Shown: positions 52,643 through 62,013, counted from the stretch's first letter. The stretch is 64,000 nucleotides of DNA from Chitinophaga sp. S165 (GCF_003182155.1 NZ_QGTG01000002.1:1379646-1443645); one strand, 5' to 3'. Translations and numbers: made by a program. Notes: generated by a model not told the origin, from the letters alone.

Positions 52643-54679
52643 ATGAAGATCATTGCCATTATTCCACTATTCATGATGGGCCTTCCTTTCACCTCTACAG
52701 GTCAGGTGAAAAAAGGACAGAAGGCCCCACAGGTCCAACAGTACACAGGTAACCGTGCACCGCTCTATCAAAAGCCTTACATTGAATTGCCTCTGGGCGC
52801 TATTGAGCCACAAGGATGGCTCAGAACGATGCTGATCAACCAGAAAGAAGGCGCTACCGGCCAGCTTGATAAGTTGTATCCGCTTGTTATGGGGCCGCGT
52901 AACGGCTGGCTCGGAGGTGACGGCGACCAATGGGAACGTGGTCCCTATTGGATTGACGGCTTGCTGCCGCTTGCCTATATTCTCAAAGACACGATGCTCA
53001 TCAACAGGGTGAAACCCTGGGTGGAATGGTCCATTAAGAGCCAGCAACCCGACGGCTACTTCGGCCCTTCCAAAGATTATCCTTATGAACCGGGCATTCA
53101 GCGCGATAACAGTCGCGATTGGTGGCCCAAGATGGTGATGCTTAAAGTGCTGAAACAATATTACTCTGCTACCGGCGACAAAAGAGTTATTACCCTGCTC
53201 ACTAATTATTTTAAATATCAGCTGAAAGAGTTACCACAACACCCGCTGGACCACTGGTCTTTCTGGGGCAGATATCGCGGTGGAGATAACCTGATGGTGA
53301 TATACTGGTTATATAATATCACAGGCGATCAGTTCCTGCTGGACCTTGCTAACCTCGTACATAAGCAGACCTTCGACTTCACTACCGCTTTTATGAACAG
53401 TGATATGCTGCGCCGCGCTGGTAGCGTGCATGGTGTGAACCTTGCGCAGGGCATGAAAGAACCGGTTATCTATTATCAACAGCATCCTGATAAAGTATAT
53501 CTCGATGCTACGAAAAGAGGCTTCGATGATCTGCGCCGGTACAATGGCATGGCTCATGGCCTGTATGGAGGAGATGAAGCGCTGCACGGTAATAATCCCA
53601 CCCAGGGCTCTGAACTGTGTACGGCTGTGGAAATGATGTTCACACTGGAAAGTATACTGGAGATCAGCGGTGATGTCAGTTATGCAGATCAGCTGGAGAA
53701 GATCACGTATAATGTGCTGCCTTCGCAGATCGATGAAGATTTTATACAAAGACAATATTTTCAACAGGCTAACCAGGTCATGGCCACCCGTCAGACCCGT
53801 AACTTCGACGTGAACCATCATGGTACAGATCTTTGTTATGGCCTGCTTTCCGGATATCCCTGCTGTACTTCCAATATGCACCAGGGCTGGCCTAAATTCA
53901 CACAGAACCTGTGGTATGCTACGGCCGACAAAGGCATTGCAGCATTGCTGTATGCACCAAGTGAAGTGACTACTTATGTAGGAAATCAACAGGAAGTATC
54001 TTTTAAAGAAGAAACGAACTATCCGTTTGGAGAATCGATCCGCTTCACATTATCCACCGGAAAGAAAAAGCCGGATCTAAGTTTCCCTTTCCATCTCCGT
54101 ATTCCCTCCTGGTGTAAACAAGCTACTGTGAAGATAAACGGACAGCTCTGGAAAGAAGTGGAAGGTAACCAGATCGTAAAGGTAGAACGTACCTGGAAAT
54201 CGGGTGATGTAGTAGAATTGCTGTTACCTATGCATGTTTACAGGAACAGGTGGTATGAAAACTCGATGTCTGTTGAGCGTGGACCACTCACTTATGGTCT
54301 GAAAATGGACGAAGATATCAAGAAAGTGACGAACGATAAAGATCCTATCGAGTATGGTGCTACTTATTACGAAGTGCGTTCTACTTCTCCCTGGAACTAC
54401 GGTCTGCTGGACATCCCTAACGATAAGGTGCAGGAAAGTTATATTGTAGAAAAGAAAGACAGTACAGCCAGTTATCCCTGGAATCTGAAGAATGCACCTA
54501 TATTGATCAAAGCAAAAGCTAAACGCATTCCTTCCTGGAATTTATACAATGAAATGACAGGGCCAATTCCATATAGCATGATATTCCAGCTGGAAACTGG
54601 TGAAGTGGAGGATATTACGCTGGTGCCATATGGCTGTACCAAGCTAAGGATCTCGCAATTTCCTGTTGTTGGGAAATAA
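52643..54679 (+). CDS. GH127-family (DUF1680) glycosidase, beta-L-arabinofuranosidase-like
   Basis: The 678-aa secreted enzyme has a signal peptide (about 1-21), an alpha/alpha toroid with EPQGWLRTMLINQKEG and QGSELCTAVEMMFTLE, and the Cys motif YPCCTSNMHQGWPKF. In GH127 HypBA1 a Cys nucleophile and Zn-binding Cys residues lie in equivalent segments, so those marks are retained. It hydrolyses beta-L-arabinofuranosides or related sugars in the periplasm. Specificity among DUF1680 enzymes varies. Confidence 0.85.
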   Translation: MKIIAIIPLFMMGLPFTSTGQVKKGQKAPQVQQYTGNRAPLYQKPYIELPLGAIEPQGWLRTMLINQKEGATGQLDKLYPLVMGPRNGWLGGDGDQWERGPYWIDGLLPLAYILKDTMLINRVKPWVEWSIKSQQPDGYFGPSKDYPYEPGIQRDNSRDWWPKMVMLKVLKQYYSATGDKRVITLLTNYFKYQLKELPQHPLDHWSFWGRYRGGDNLMVIYWLYNITGDQFLLDLANLVHKQTFDFTTAFMNSDMLRRAGSVHGVNLAQGMKEPVIYYQQHPDKVYLDATKRGFDDLRRYNGMAHGLYGGDEALHGNNPTQGSELCTAVEMMFTLESILEISGDVSYADQLEKITYNVLPSQIDEDFIQRQYFQQANQVMATRQTRNFDVNHHGTDLCYGLLSGYPCCTSNMHQGWPKFTQNLWYATADKGIAALLYAPSEVTTYVGNQQEVSFKEETNYPFGESIRFTLSTGKKKPDLSFPFHLRIPSWCKQATVKINGQLWKEVEGNQIVKVERTWKSGDVVELLLPMHVYRNRWYENSMSVERGPLTYGLKMDEDIKKVTNDKDPIEYGATYYEVRSTSPWNYGLLDIPNDKVQESYIVEKKDSTASYPWNLKNAPILIKAKAKRIPSWNLYNEMTGPIPYSMIFQLETGEVEDITLVPYGCTKLRISQFPVVGK

Positions 54680-54699
54680 TACAGCAATCCATTAATAAT

Positions 54700-54740
54700 A
54701 AAATAGGGGAATACGGAGCGGCCGTATTCCCTTATTTTAT
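54700..54740. terminator. bidirectional terminator between convergent genes
   Basis: A long stem (about 16 bp, one mismatch) around AGCGG with flanking A and T runs separates GH127 and the NPP1-like gene. Confidence 0.75.
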
Positions 54741-54763
54741 TAGCCTTTGCGGCCGTGTAATAT

Positions 54764-55675
54764 TTAGATCGTACCAATCAGTTTTGTATTACCGAAGTCG
54801 CAAGCGCTGCAACCATCCTGACCGAAAGGACCATCTGTACCAGAGCATGCAGGGAAGTTCCAGTAATTCCTGTCGCGGAATAAAGGCCCTCTACCAGGAT
54901 CACCCCAGTTACCACTGAAGTTGAATTCAGTAGCACTGCAACTCATTTGTACCAGCCTTCTTGATGTCAGCACCTCATCTTTAGTGCCACTGGGATTTCT
55001 GTAATCGCCCCAATAAGCACATTCATACCCAGGCAGTGTAATAGAACTTCCGAAATGGTAGTTGCCATGCGCATACTTTCCTACCCATGTTTTTACTACT
55101 GTTCCCGCTGAAACGCTTCTCCAGTCTTTAGTATAATACCCGCCGTGCTGGAAATAAGTAACAGAGATGATACGTTGTGTAGATTGATTGAACTGTACTA
55201 CTATATGTTCCAGGTCATAGTCATGTCCACCGAGATTAGAGAAACAGTTTTCCTGGCGTTTGTAAGCCCACCAATAGTCAATGAAGATCCTGTTAGGATC
55301 ACTTGGATGGATCTGTACATCGTAATAAGTCGGGAAGTCCATAGATCTTGCAACGGACCTATCCACCAATACCAGTTTGCCGCCACATACAGTTGTAGCA
55401 GGATCTGAGCTTGAGAAAATGTTTTCCGCAGAAGTAGGATAATCAGGAGAGGCGCGGTCAAATTTAACCAATGGGGCAAATTGTGTTGCCCATGTTTGCG
55501 CAGTAGCGCCGCTTACTTTTTGAGAACTTTCCTGGCAGGCGCAAGGTGCAGCAGCTGCGGCTACAGCCACTTCGGATTCAATTTCCATTTTTGGCGCCAG
55601 GTCATCGGATTTCTGACATTGTGTTAACAGCAGCAGGCTACAGCAGCTTAACAGAATAAGGGATGTTTTTTTCAT
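54764..55675 (-). CDS. NPP1/Vps62-like lipoprotein
   Basis: From ATG 55675 the 303-aa product has a lipobox (LLLLTQCQKS), an Ala-rich linker with a Cys pair, and a domain with GGHDYDLEHIVVQFN followed by VTYFQHGGYY. That is close to the GHRHDWE motif of NPP1-type necrosis-inducing proteins and to Vps62-related proteins, with Tyr-Asp-Leu in place of Trp. The family can bind divalent metal ions and membranes. A secreted toxin-like role is possible but is inference. Confidence 0.6.
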   Translation of the reverse strand: MKKTSLILLSCCSLLLLTQCQKSDDLAPKMEIESEVAVAAAAAPCACQESSQKVSGATAQTWATQFAPLVKFDRASPDYPTSAENIFSSSDPATTVCGGKLVLVDRSVARSMDFPTYYDVQIHPSDPNRIFIDYWWAYKRQENCFSNLGGHDYDLEHIVVQFNQSTQRIISVTYFQHGGYYTKDWRSVSAGTVVKTWVGKYAHGNYHFGSSITLPGYECAYWGDYRNPSGTKDEVLTSRRLVQMSCSATEFNFSGNWGDPGRGPLFRDRNYWNFPACSGTDGPFGQDGCSACDFGNTKLIGTI

Positions 55676-55945
55676 TATGATAGTTTTAAAGGAAAAACAC
55701 GTGGATTCACTTGATATGCACAATACAGGTATTCACGGATGTCGATATAGGTGATACGGGTGTCAACAAAAATATAAAAGTGATGGGGCGTGTACGTTAC
55801 GGGAATATTAACAATATGTCATTTTTACGAGGGTTTAAGTTGAAGTAGTAATCTACAATAAATAACTGAAATAGAAGTGTTACGGAACTATTACTTCCGC
55901 AACTCGTGGTTATAGTCATGATATTTCTTATTTAAAACTTAATTT

Positions 55946-57508
55946 ATGCCTGAAGGAGCATTGAAAGTTGTTGAGCGCAGTAGTGATGGTCTCAATAACC
56001 AGGACAAGATCGATCGACGTGAGTTAAAGGAAAAAATATCTTCTACACATACCGAAGAACTTATAATCGGATTATGTGGACCTATCGGTACTGATATTCA
56101 TTTCGTAGCAGATTCACTTAAGCATATTTTGGAAAGTGAATATAATTACGATTGCCGTATTATTAAGCTTAGTTCAATTATTAGAAAAAAGGCAAAAGTT
56201 CTGGAAGAGGCAAAATTTGCCTCAAAATATCTTTATCTCGAGGCATTAATTGACGCAGGGAATGAATTTAGAAGAGAGAATGGTGCAAATATACTCGCCC
56301 AATTAGCCATTAGTGAGATCGCAGCTCATCGCGAAGACTTAATGAAAAAGGACAAAGATTTTACATTTACCACAAAGCGAGTGTGTTATATTGTCGACTC
56401 TATTAAGAATCATGAAGAGCTGGAGTTGTTTAGGTTAATTTACTCAGGATTATTTTATTTTTTTGGTGTTTTTTCAAATGTTCAAATTAGGGAGAAAGTG
56501 CTTGAAAAAAAGGGATTGAAAAAGGAGGAGATTTATCATTTGATAGATAGAGATTCGGGTGAAGAAGTGAGGTTTGGGCAAAGGGTCTCAGATACCTTTA
56601 CCAAAGCAGATTTTTTTCTTCGGCTGGATCAGTCCAATGGGAAAGTTACGAAGGCTAAAATATCCCGTTTTTTAAGTTTAATCTTCAATTCGGAAATAAT
56701 TACGCCTACAAACCATGAAACGGCTATGTATCAGGCATTTGCTGCAGCAGGGAACTCAGCTTGCTTAAGCCGGCAAGTGGGGGCTTCTATTACGGACGAA
56801 AAAGGAGAAATTGTTTCTGTTGGTTGGAATGATGTGCCAAAGTACGGGGGCGGCGTATATAAATCTATCGGAACGGATCTACTTGGAGCTGACGACCACA
56901 GATGTATGAACTTTGAAACTGGTAAGTGTTTTAATGATGAAGAGAAGAGTATTATAAGGGATGTTTTGGTCAAGGACCTCGTTAAAAACAAGGTCATTAA
57001 AGAATCCGATATAAGCATTGTAACTGACATTATAAAAAAATCTCGTTTAAAAGAACTAATTGAATTCTCAAGGGCGGTTCACGCTGAAATGCATGCCATA
57101 ATTGAAGGTAGCCAGAATTCTGCGCAAGGGATAAAGGGCGGAAAATTATATTGTACAACTTACCCATGCCATAACTGCGCCCGGCATATTGTAGCAGCAG
57201 GAATTAGTGAAGTGTATTATATTGAACCGTATCGAAAAAGCCTGGCTCTGAAGTTACATTATGATTCAATAACAGAAAATGAGACAGAAGATAATAAATT
57301 AAAGGTTCTTTTATTCGATGGTGTCTCACCTTTAAGGTTTCTCGAGCTTTTTAAAATGTCTGAAAATGCCAGGAAAGTAAATGGGAAAAAAATAGACGTC
57401 GAGAAAAAAAGTGCTTTACCAAAGAAAACTATATCTTTACAAGCGATACCTATATTAGAAAAAAAGGTTATTGAAGATTTGAAGGAAAAGCATCTTATAA
57501 ATAGTTAA
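55946..57508 (+). CDS. anti-phage dCTP deaminase
   Basis: The 520-aa protein has an N-terminal degenerate P-loop kinase-like domain (GLCGPIGTD, about 42-50, no Lys) and a C-terminal cytidine-deaminase domain with the Zn/active site HAEMHAI (His/Glu at 379-381) and PCHNC (Cys 408 and 411). This is the layout of anti-phage deaminases (DCD, AvcD) that deplete dCTP during infection. The DNA is AT-rich like the tRNA-Pro island. In Vibrio a small RNA upstream represses AvcD; the 222 bases upstream here are untested. It overlaps the next gene by one base. Confidence 0.85.
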   Translation: MPEGALKVVERSSDGLNNQDKIDRRELKEKISSTHTEELIIGLCGPIGTDIHFVADSLKHILESEYNYDCRIIKLSSIIRKKAKVLEEAKFASKYLYLEALIDAGNEFRRENGANILAQLAISEIAAHREDLMKKDKDFTFTTKRVCYIVDSIKNHEELELFRLIYSGLFYFFGVFSNVQIREKVLEKKGLKKEEIYHLIDRDSGEEVRFGQRVSDTFTKADFFLRLDQSNGKVTKAKISRFLSLIFNSEIITPTNHETAMYQAFAAAGNSACLSRQVGASITDEKGEIVSVGWNDVPKYGGGVYKSIGTDLLGADDHRCMNFETGKCFNDEEKSIIRDVLVKDLVKNKVIKESDISIVTDIIKKSRLKELIEFSRAVHAEMHAIIEGSQNSAQGIKGGKLYCTTYPCHNCARHIVAAGISEVYYIEPYRKSLALKLHYDSITENETEDNKLKVLLFDGVSPLRFLELFKMSENARKVNGKKIDVEKKSALPKKTISLQAIPILEKKVIEDLKEKHLINS

Positions 57509-57711
57509 TGATGAAAAAGGGGAAAAAGCATAAGAGCAATAACAGTAATCAAATCCAACTTGGATTTGATCCAATAGTTCCCAACAATACAGGACTCAGC
57601 AATACTCCCAATGCATCGGATAGTGTAAAAGAAGTTCATAGTGCGAAAATTGTACAGATGGATAGTAAGGCGTACCTATACAGGAGTATCTTGAATCGAA
57701 AAATGGAATAA
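57508..57711 (+). CDS. small protein overlapping the deaminase gene
   Basis: The start codon overlaps the deaminase stop (TAATG; a second ATG follows immediately), which implies coupled translation. The 67-aa product is Asn/Lys rich at the start (KGKKHKSNNSNQIQLGFDP), then HSAKIVQMDSKAYLYRSILNRKME. I do not recognise it. It may be an inhibitor, regulator or delivery subunit of the deaminase. Confidence 0.6.
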   Translation: MMKKGKKHKSNNSNQIQLGFDPIVPNNTGLSNTPNASDSVKEVHSAKIVQMDSKAYLYRSILNRKME

Positions 57712-57734
57712 TTGATATCCTTATCATAGAAAGT

Positions 57735-57768
57735 TAAAGCCTGCTTTTTAAGCGGGCTTTTTTAATAC
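57735..57768 (+). terminator. terminator of deaminase operon
   Basis: An 8-bp stem (AAGCCTGC and GCGGGCTT) with a TTTTTAA loop ends in a T-run. Confidence 0.75.
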
Positions 57769-57840
57769 TGTTTAAAATAAAAAAGACGGACGGTAACTAT
57801 GAGCTGGTTACTTTATTAACATTATAAGATAGCTTAAATA

Positions 57841-58677
57841 CTACAGATAGATATTCACCTTGTACAAATACCATCCATTCCCAAGTGATCTTAACATCAT
57901 TACTTTGTCCGGTCGTAATTCAGGCAGATACTTCTTTTTACGCGCATAAAGATATCCTACCTGATCATTCATTACATGAAAGTCGATACATTCCACCGGC
58001 AGGAACCCGCCTGTTGTAACATTGCTGATCAGTAAGGGACTATATGCAGCTGTACGTGTATTAACTAAAGTTGGTGTTTCGGTTTCGGGGGATTTTGAAG
58101 TTTTGTTCACCTCCTTCAACAACTGGTTAAAGGTCGCTTTATGTCGCTGAAAATGTGCTATGAGGCTGTCATCTGGCGCTAGTTTCAATCTCAAACTATT
58201 CAGAATGAAAGAAAAATCTTCCTTGGTTTTATACGGAGGATTTTCCTGCTGCTGATAGATAGTAAGCAGACTATCCAGCTGAGTTGGCGTAATTGCCTCC
58301 ATTTCATCCTTTATGCGCCTATGCATGCGCGCGAGCGTAGGTGTTGCTATTGCATACATTTTCCATCGTGAATCTTCTTTAGTGAAATGAAGATATTTAT
58401 CAGTAACGCCGCCTTTGTTATCTACAATGGTCATTGTAACAACGGCCTTATTTGCTGTTTGATGAGTGATCAGGAAATAGGGCGTTATTCCGGTAGCGAA
58501 ATCTTTTCCGGACGGGTGACCGTTATAATCGCCTGTGATATGTTTATCTATGAATGTTTGTTTAACTGCCGGATTAAAAAGCTCTTTAGCTATATCAAGA
58601 GGCTTGAGCGCCTGTCCTGAACAGGGAATATATAACATACAGGAGATCAGGATAAATGTTGGCAGTCTTTTCATCAT
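57841..58677 (-). CDS. hypothetical secreted protein
   Basis: The 278-aa product has a signal peptide (about 1-21, ending YIPCSGQ), a central segment with strands (NKAVVTMTIVDNKGGVTDKYLHFT) and helices (LDSLLTIYQQQE). I do not recognise the family. It is divergent from the alginate-lyase-family gene, with 65 bases between the starts. Confidence 0.55.
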   Translation of the reverse strand: MMKRLPTFILISCMLYIPCSGQALKPLDIAKELFNPAVKQTFIDKHITGDYNGHPSGKDFATGITPYFLITHQTANKAVVTMTIVDNKGGVTDKYLHFTKEDSRWKMYAIATPTLARMHRRIKDEMEAITPTQLDSLLTIYQQQENPPYKTKEDFSFILNSLRLKLAPDDSLIAHFQRHKATFNQLLKEVNKTSKSPETETPTLVNTRTAAYSPLLISNVTTGGFLPVECIDFHVMNDQVGYLYARKKKYLPELRPDKVMMLRSLGNGWYLYKVNIYL

Positions 58678-58742
58678 ACGGGCAATTTAGGGAAAATTAT
58701 CACAGGAGTTTTGTATTATGCGATACATAATGTTGATAACCC

Positions 58743-59891
58743 ATGAAACACGTTACGATTATACTGATACTCATTGTATGTTGTTCATTTAATCCGCGGG
58801 ATAAAGCTATCATCGATGTATTGCGTAAGCAGATATTAGCCGAAGCCTCCACCGCCATGCGTGAGTTACCGATGACGGTAACAACTTCCTTCTGCGAACG
58901 GAGTGCGGGAGGTAAACATGATTTCTACTCTGAAGGCGATTACTGGTGGCCTGATCCTGCGCATCCGGATGGTCCTTATATTCAGCGGGATGGTATGACC
59001 AATCCAAACAACTTCGTTGCACACCGGCAATACATGATACGTTTCAGCAAAGTGATCGGCACGCTGGCTTCCGCTTACCGTATTACGGGCGATCAGCAGT
59101 ATGTTAGTGCAGCAATCCCTCATTTACGTGCCTGGTTTACGGATACTGCCACTTTAATGCATCCAGACCTGCAATATGCTCAAGCTATTAAAGGAAGGTT
59201 TACCGGCAGAGGTATTGGTATCATTGACGCCATCCACCTGATGGAAGTAGCCCAGGGCGTATTGGTCATGCAGGATGCTCCGAACTTTGATAAGAGCCTG
59301 TTAACGGGAATTCAGGCATGGTTCAAAGACTATCTCACCTGGGTAACCACGCATCAGTACGGAAAGGATGAAATGAATGCAAAGAATAACCACGGCACCT
59401 GTTGGGTAATGCAGGTAGCCTGTTTCGCCCAGTTCACCGGGGATACGGCATTACTACGGTTTTGCGCGGACAGGTTTAAAAATGTATTGCTGCCAAATCA
59501 GATGGCGGCGGATGGCAGCTTCCCGTTAGAACTGGCCAGAACAAAGCCATACGGGTATTCCCTCTTCAACCTGGATGCGATGGTCACTATCTGTCAGATC
59601 CTTTCTGACAGCGAGCATGATGTATGGGACTATCAGTTGCCTGATGGCCGTAGCATAAAAAAGGGGATCGAATTTATGTACACCTATGTGGCCGATAAAA
59701 AGAAATGGGTAAAAGCTAACGATGTGATGTATTTTGATGAATGGCCGGTAGCGCAGCCTTTCCTCGTATTCGGAGCCAGGCAATACGGACGGCAGCAGTG
59801 GTTTGATACCTGGAAACACCTGGACCATCAACCGAAAAATGAAGAGGTGATACGTAATCTGCCGGTCCGCAATCCGCTCATATGGTTCTAA
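58743..59891 (+). CDS. alginate-lyase-family polysaccharide lyase
   Basis: The 382-aa product has an N-terminal signal-like stretch and an alpha/alpha barrel typical of PF05426: RELPMTVTTSFCERSAGGKHDFYSEGDYWWPDP, IGTLASAYRITGDQQY and the catalytic region NAKNNHGTCWVMQVACFAQFTGD (Asn-Asn-His). Family members cleave alginate or beta-glucuronans (PL5, PL38). Which polymer is used here cannot be told. It lies in a polysaccharide-degradation part of the window. Confidence 0.82.
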   Translation: MKHVTIILILIVCCSFNPRDKAIIDVLRKQILAEASTAMRELPMTVTTSFCERSAGGKHDFYSEGDYWWPDPAHPDGPYIQRDGMTNPNNFVAHRQYMIRFSKVIGTLASAYRITGDQQYVSAAIPHLRAWFTDTATLMHPDLQYAQAIKGRFTGRGIGIIDAIHLMEVAQGVLVMQDAPNFDKSLLTGIQAWFKDYLTWVTTHQYGKDEMNAKNNHGTCWVMQVACFAQFTGDTALLRFCADRFKNVLLPNQMAADGSFPLELARTKPYGYSLFNLDAMVTICQILSDSEHDVWDYQLPDGRSIKKGIEFMYTYVADKKKWVKANDVMYFDEWPVAQPFLVFGARQYGRQQWFDTWKHLDHQPKNEEVIRNLPVRNPLIWF

Positions 59892-59903
59892 ACAATAGTG
59901 CAT

Positions 59904-60002
59904 ATGGACACAATTACCATCATTGCTATTATTATCGCTGCCGTACTGCTGATAGTGGATGCCCGCAGGAGGATCAAAAGGCAACGTGAGGATGAGGATT
60001 GA
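59904..60002 (+). CDS. small single-pass membrane peptide, 32 aa
   Basis: ATG 59904 opens MDTITIIAIIIAAVLLIVDA followed by a basic/acidic tail (RRRIKRQREDED) and stop. One hydrophobic helix with a positive-inside tail makes a membrane micropeptide plausible. It lies 12 bases after the lyase stop, possibly co-transcribed. Confidence 0.45.
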   Translation: MDTITIIAIIIAAVLLIVDARRRIKRQREDED

Positions 60003-60054
60003 GGCATGAAAAGCCCCTGATGTTTTGTATTTTCGCAGTATTAATCAGGTATGC

Positions 60055-60633
60055 ATGTTCGAAGTCTTTCTCGCATATATCAACAGTAAAACAAAGATCA
60101 CAGATGAAGAAGCGGAAATGATCAAAGCGGTCAGCGTGATCAAAAAACTGCGTAAGAAACAATATCTACTGCAGGAAGGTGATGTATGGCGCTACAATGC
60201 CTTTATATGCAAGGGATTTCTCCGTACGTACCAGATAGACGACAAGGGGCATGAGCATATTATGAACTTTGCGCCTGAAAATTACTGGACAGGCGACAGG
60301 GAAAGCCTGCAGAATGAAACACCATCACCCTTCAACATAGACGCCATTGAAGAGACACATGTCCTGCTGATCAATAAGCAGGATTTTGATAATCTCTGCA
60401 AGAAGATACCCGCCTTTAACGACATGGTAAATACGATCCTGCAAAGGAGCTTTAATGCATCCCAGCGAAGGATCCATGCCGCCATCAGCTATTCAGCGGA
60501 AGAAAAATACCAGCATTTCCTGGATACGTTCCCTCATATTGTTAACCGTATTCCCCAGCATATGATAGCCTCTTACCTGGGGCTTTCTCCCGAAACACTA
60601 AGCCGTGTCCGTACCCAGGCGGCAAAGAAATAG
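60055..60633 (+). CDS. Crp/Fnr family transcriptional regulator
   Basis: From ATG 60055 the 192-aa product has a cyclic-nucleotide-binding-type domain (LLQEGDVWRYNAFICKGFLRTYQID, about 40-65) and a short C-terminal HTH (IPQHMIASYLGLSPETLSRVR). It lacks the FNR Cys cluster. It is 115 bases upstream of an SDR gene, its likely target. The longer frame adds ten residues. Confidence 0.85.
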   Translation: MFEVFLAYINSKTKITDEEAEMIKAVSVIKKLRKKQYLLQEGDVWRYNAFICKGFLRTYQIDDKGHEHIMNFAPENYWTGDRESLQNETPSPFNIDAIEETHVLLINKQDFDNLCKKIPAFNDMVNTILQRSFNASQRRIHAAISYSAEEKYQHFLDTFPHIVNRIPQHMIASYLGLSPETLSRVRTQAAKK

Positions 60634-60748
60634 GTCCCAATGACATTTGTCAATAGATTTTAGATGTATAAGTCAATGGAGTCAGGCCTGACTTCATCGC
60701 AATTTTGTGTTGTAAAACAAAAAAATACACAACACAAAATATAGCATC

Positions 60749-61612
60749 ATGAAGAAGATAATTTTGATCACAGGAACTGGCTCTGGCTTCGGCAGGTTAA
60801 TGACCAACACTTTATCAAAAGCAGGACATACCGTTATTGCCACCATGCGCGGTATAAACGACAGGCATGCAGCGGTAGCCAAAGAACTGGCGGCATTGCC
60901 CAATGTCGATGTCCTGGAAATGGACGTAACTGATGATAATTCTGTTAATAATGCTGTAAAAGCAGCACTGGCTAAACATGGCAGGATCGACGTACTGGTC
61001 AATAATGCCGCCGTGTCAGGCTTTGGCTTGCTGGAATCATGGTCTATCGATCAGATCAAAAAGATGCAGGAAATAAACCTCTATGGGGTGATCCGTATGT
61101 ACCAGGCTGTACTGCCCTCCATGCGTAAGCAGAAGAGTGGACTGATCATCAACCTGACATCCGGCGCCAGTGGTTTTAGCGTACCGTTCATGGTGCCCTA
61201 TATGATATCAAAGTTCGGTGTAGAGACCATCACCGAAGGCATTCAGGGGGAATTAAAACAGTACGGTATTGAAAATGTGTCCATACAACCTGGGGTATAT
61301 CCTACGGAGATGAATACCGGCGTTAAGGCAGGCATACATGCCGATAAACAGGATATCACTGCCGAGTATGGCGAGGCTACCCAAAACCATATTAACGCGA
61401 TAGGAGGAGCTCTATTTGGCAAAATGGCCGAGTTTAATATGGATCCCCAGGTAATTGCCGACGGGGTGCTGGCACTGGTCAATATGGAAAAGGGGACCCG
61501 TCCGCTACGTTACCCGCTGGATGCCATCGCCCAGGGAACCGACGAGGAGTTCATTAAGGCCAGGGCTGAGATCAAGACCAGATGGATGGCTAACTATGGT
61601 ATGCCGGAGTAA
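60749..61612 (+). CDS. SDR family oxidoreductase
   Basis: The 287-aa protein has TGTGSGFGRL (about 7-16), LVNNAA, NLTSGAS with the catalytic Ser and YMISK with the catalytic Tyr/Lys. It resembles the SDR at 9958 in its TGxGSGFG motif. It reduces a carbonyl using NAD(P)H; the substrate is unknown. The Crp/Fnr gene upstream may control it. Confidence 0.88.
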   Translation: MKKIILITGTGSGFGRLMTNTLSKAGHTVIATMRGINDRHAAVAKELAALPNVDVLEMDVTDDNSVNNAVKAALAKHGRIDVLVNNAAVSGFGLLESWSIDQIKKMQEINLYGVIRMYQAVLPSMRKQKSGLIINLTSGASGFSVPFMVPYMISKFGVETITEGIQGELKQYGIENVSIQPGVYPTEMNTGVKAGIHADKQDITAEYGEATQNHINAIGGALFGKMAEFNMDPQVIADGVLALVNMEKGTRPLRYPLDAIAQGTDEEFIKARAEIKTRWMANYGMPE

Positions 61613-61675
61613 AGAGGATTGAAATTGCATCAGGACTTTACTTTACAAGCTTTCAACATGTCTTGTCCTGATATA

Positions 61676-61702
61676 GGTTTACACTGTTTTAAGGTGTAAA
61701 CC
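61676..61702. repeat. hairpin GGTTTACAC with 9-base loop
   Basis: A perfect 9-bp stem lies 20 bases left of the long inverted repeat and may act as a terminator of the SDR transcript. Confidence 0.6.
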
Positions 61703-61721
61703 CATTTCAGGATTATACAAT

Positions 61722-61803
61722 AAGCTTTATACAAGCTTTATCTTACGTTAATCTTACGTCTTTGAACGTAAGATTAACGTAAGATAAAGCTTGTATAAAG
61801 CTT
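61722..61803. repeat. perfect 38-bp inverted repeat with 6-base loop
   Basis: Arms at 61722-61759 and 61766-61803 are exact complements across a CTTTGA loop. The right arm is made of 11-base units (ACGTAAGATTA, ACGTAAGATAA, AGCTTGTATAA, then AGCTTGTAAAG past the arm). No T-run follows. It is non-coding and lies between codirectional genes. Confidence 0.92.
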
Positions 61804-61828
61804 GTAAAGTGGGAGCTTGTCCAGGCAT

Positions 61829-61850
61829 GTATTAGTACTGTATTAGTACG
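61829..61850 (+). repeat. 11-bp tandem duplication
   Basis: GTATTAGTACT and GTATTAGTACG sit side by side, 25 bases after the 38-bp hairpin. Confidence 0.8.
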
Positions 61851-61999
61851 GAAAAACTTTAAGGTTTTATCGGAGAGATTCAGGATTGACTTTACAGTTT
61901 TTTGCAAATTCAGTATGGACTTTACACTATGTATAGAGAACCGAATAACGACGATATTAAGTAAAATGCTAAAATATTTAGTATTTCGGCCCGGTTTCG

Positions 62000-62007
62000 T
62001 ATCTTTG
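62000..62007 (+). promoter_or_regulatory. -7 element TATCTTTG
   Basis: An exact TAnnTTTG match ends only 6 bases before the ATG of the AlkB gene, implying a nearly leaderless transcript. No -33 TTTG is clear. Confidence 0.5.
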
Positions 62008-62013
62008 TACCCT

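Noticed and set aside
53309..53989. 226-aa minus-strand ORF inside GH127
   Set aside because: Antisense shadow of a well-matched glycosidase.
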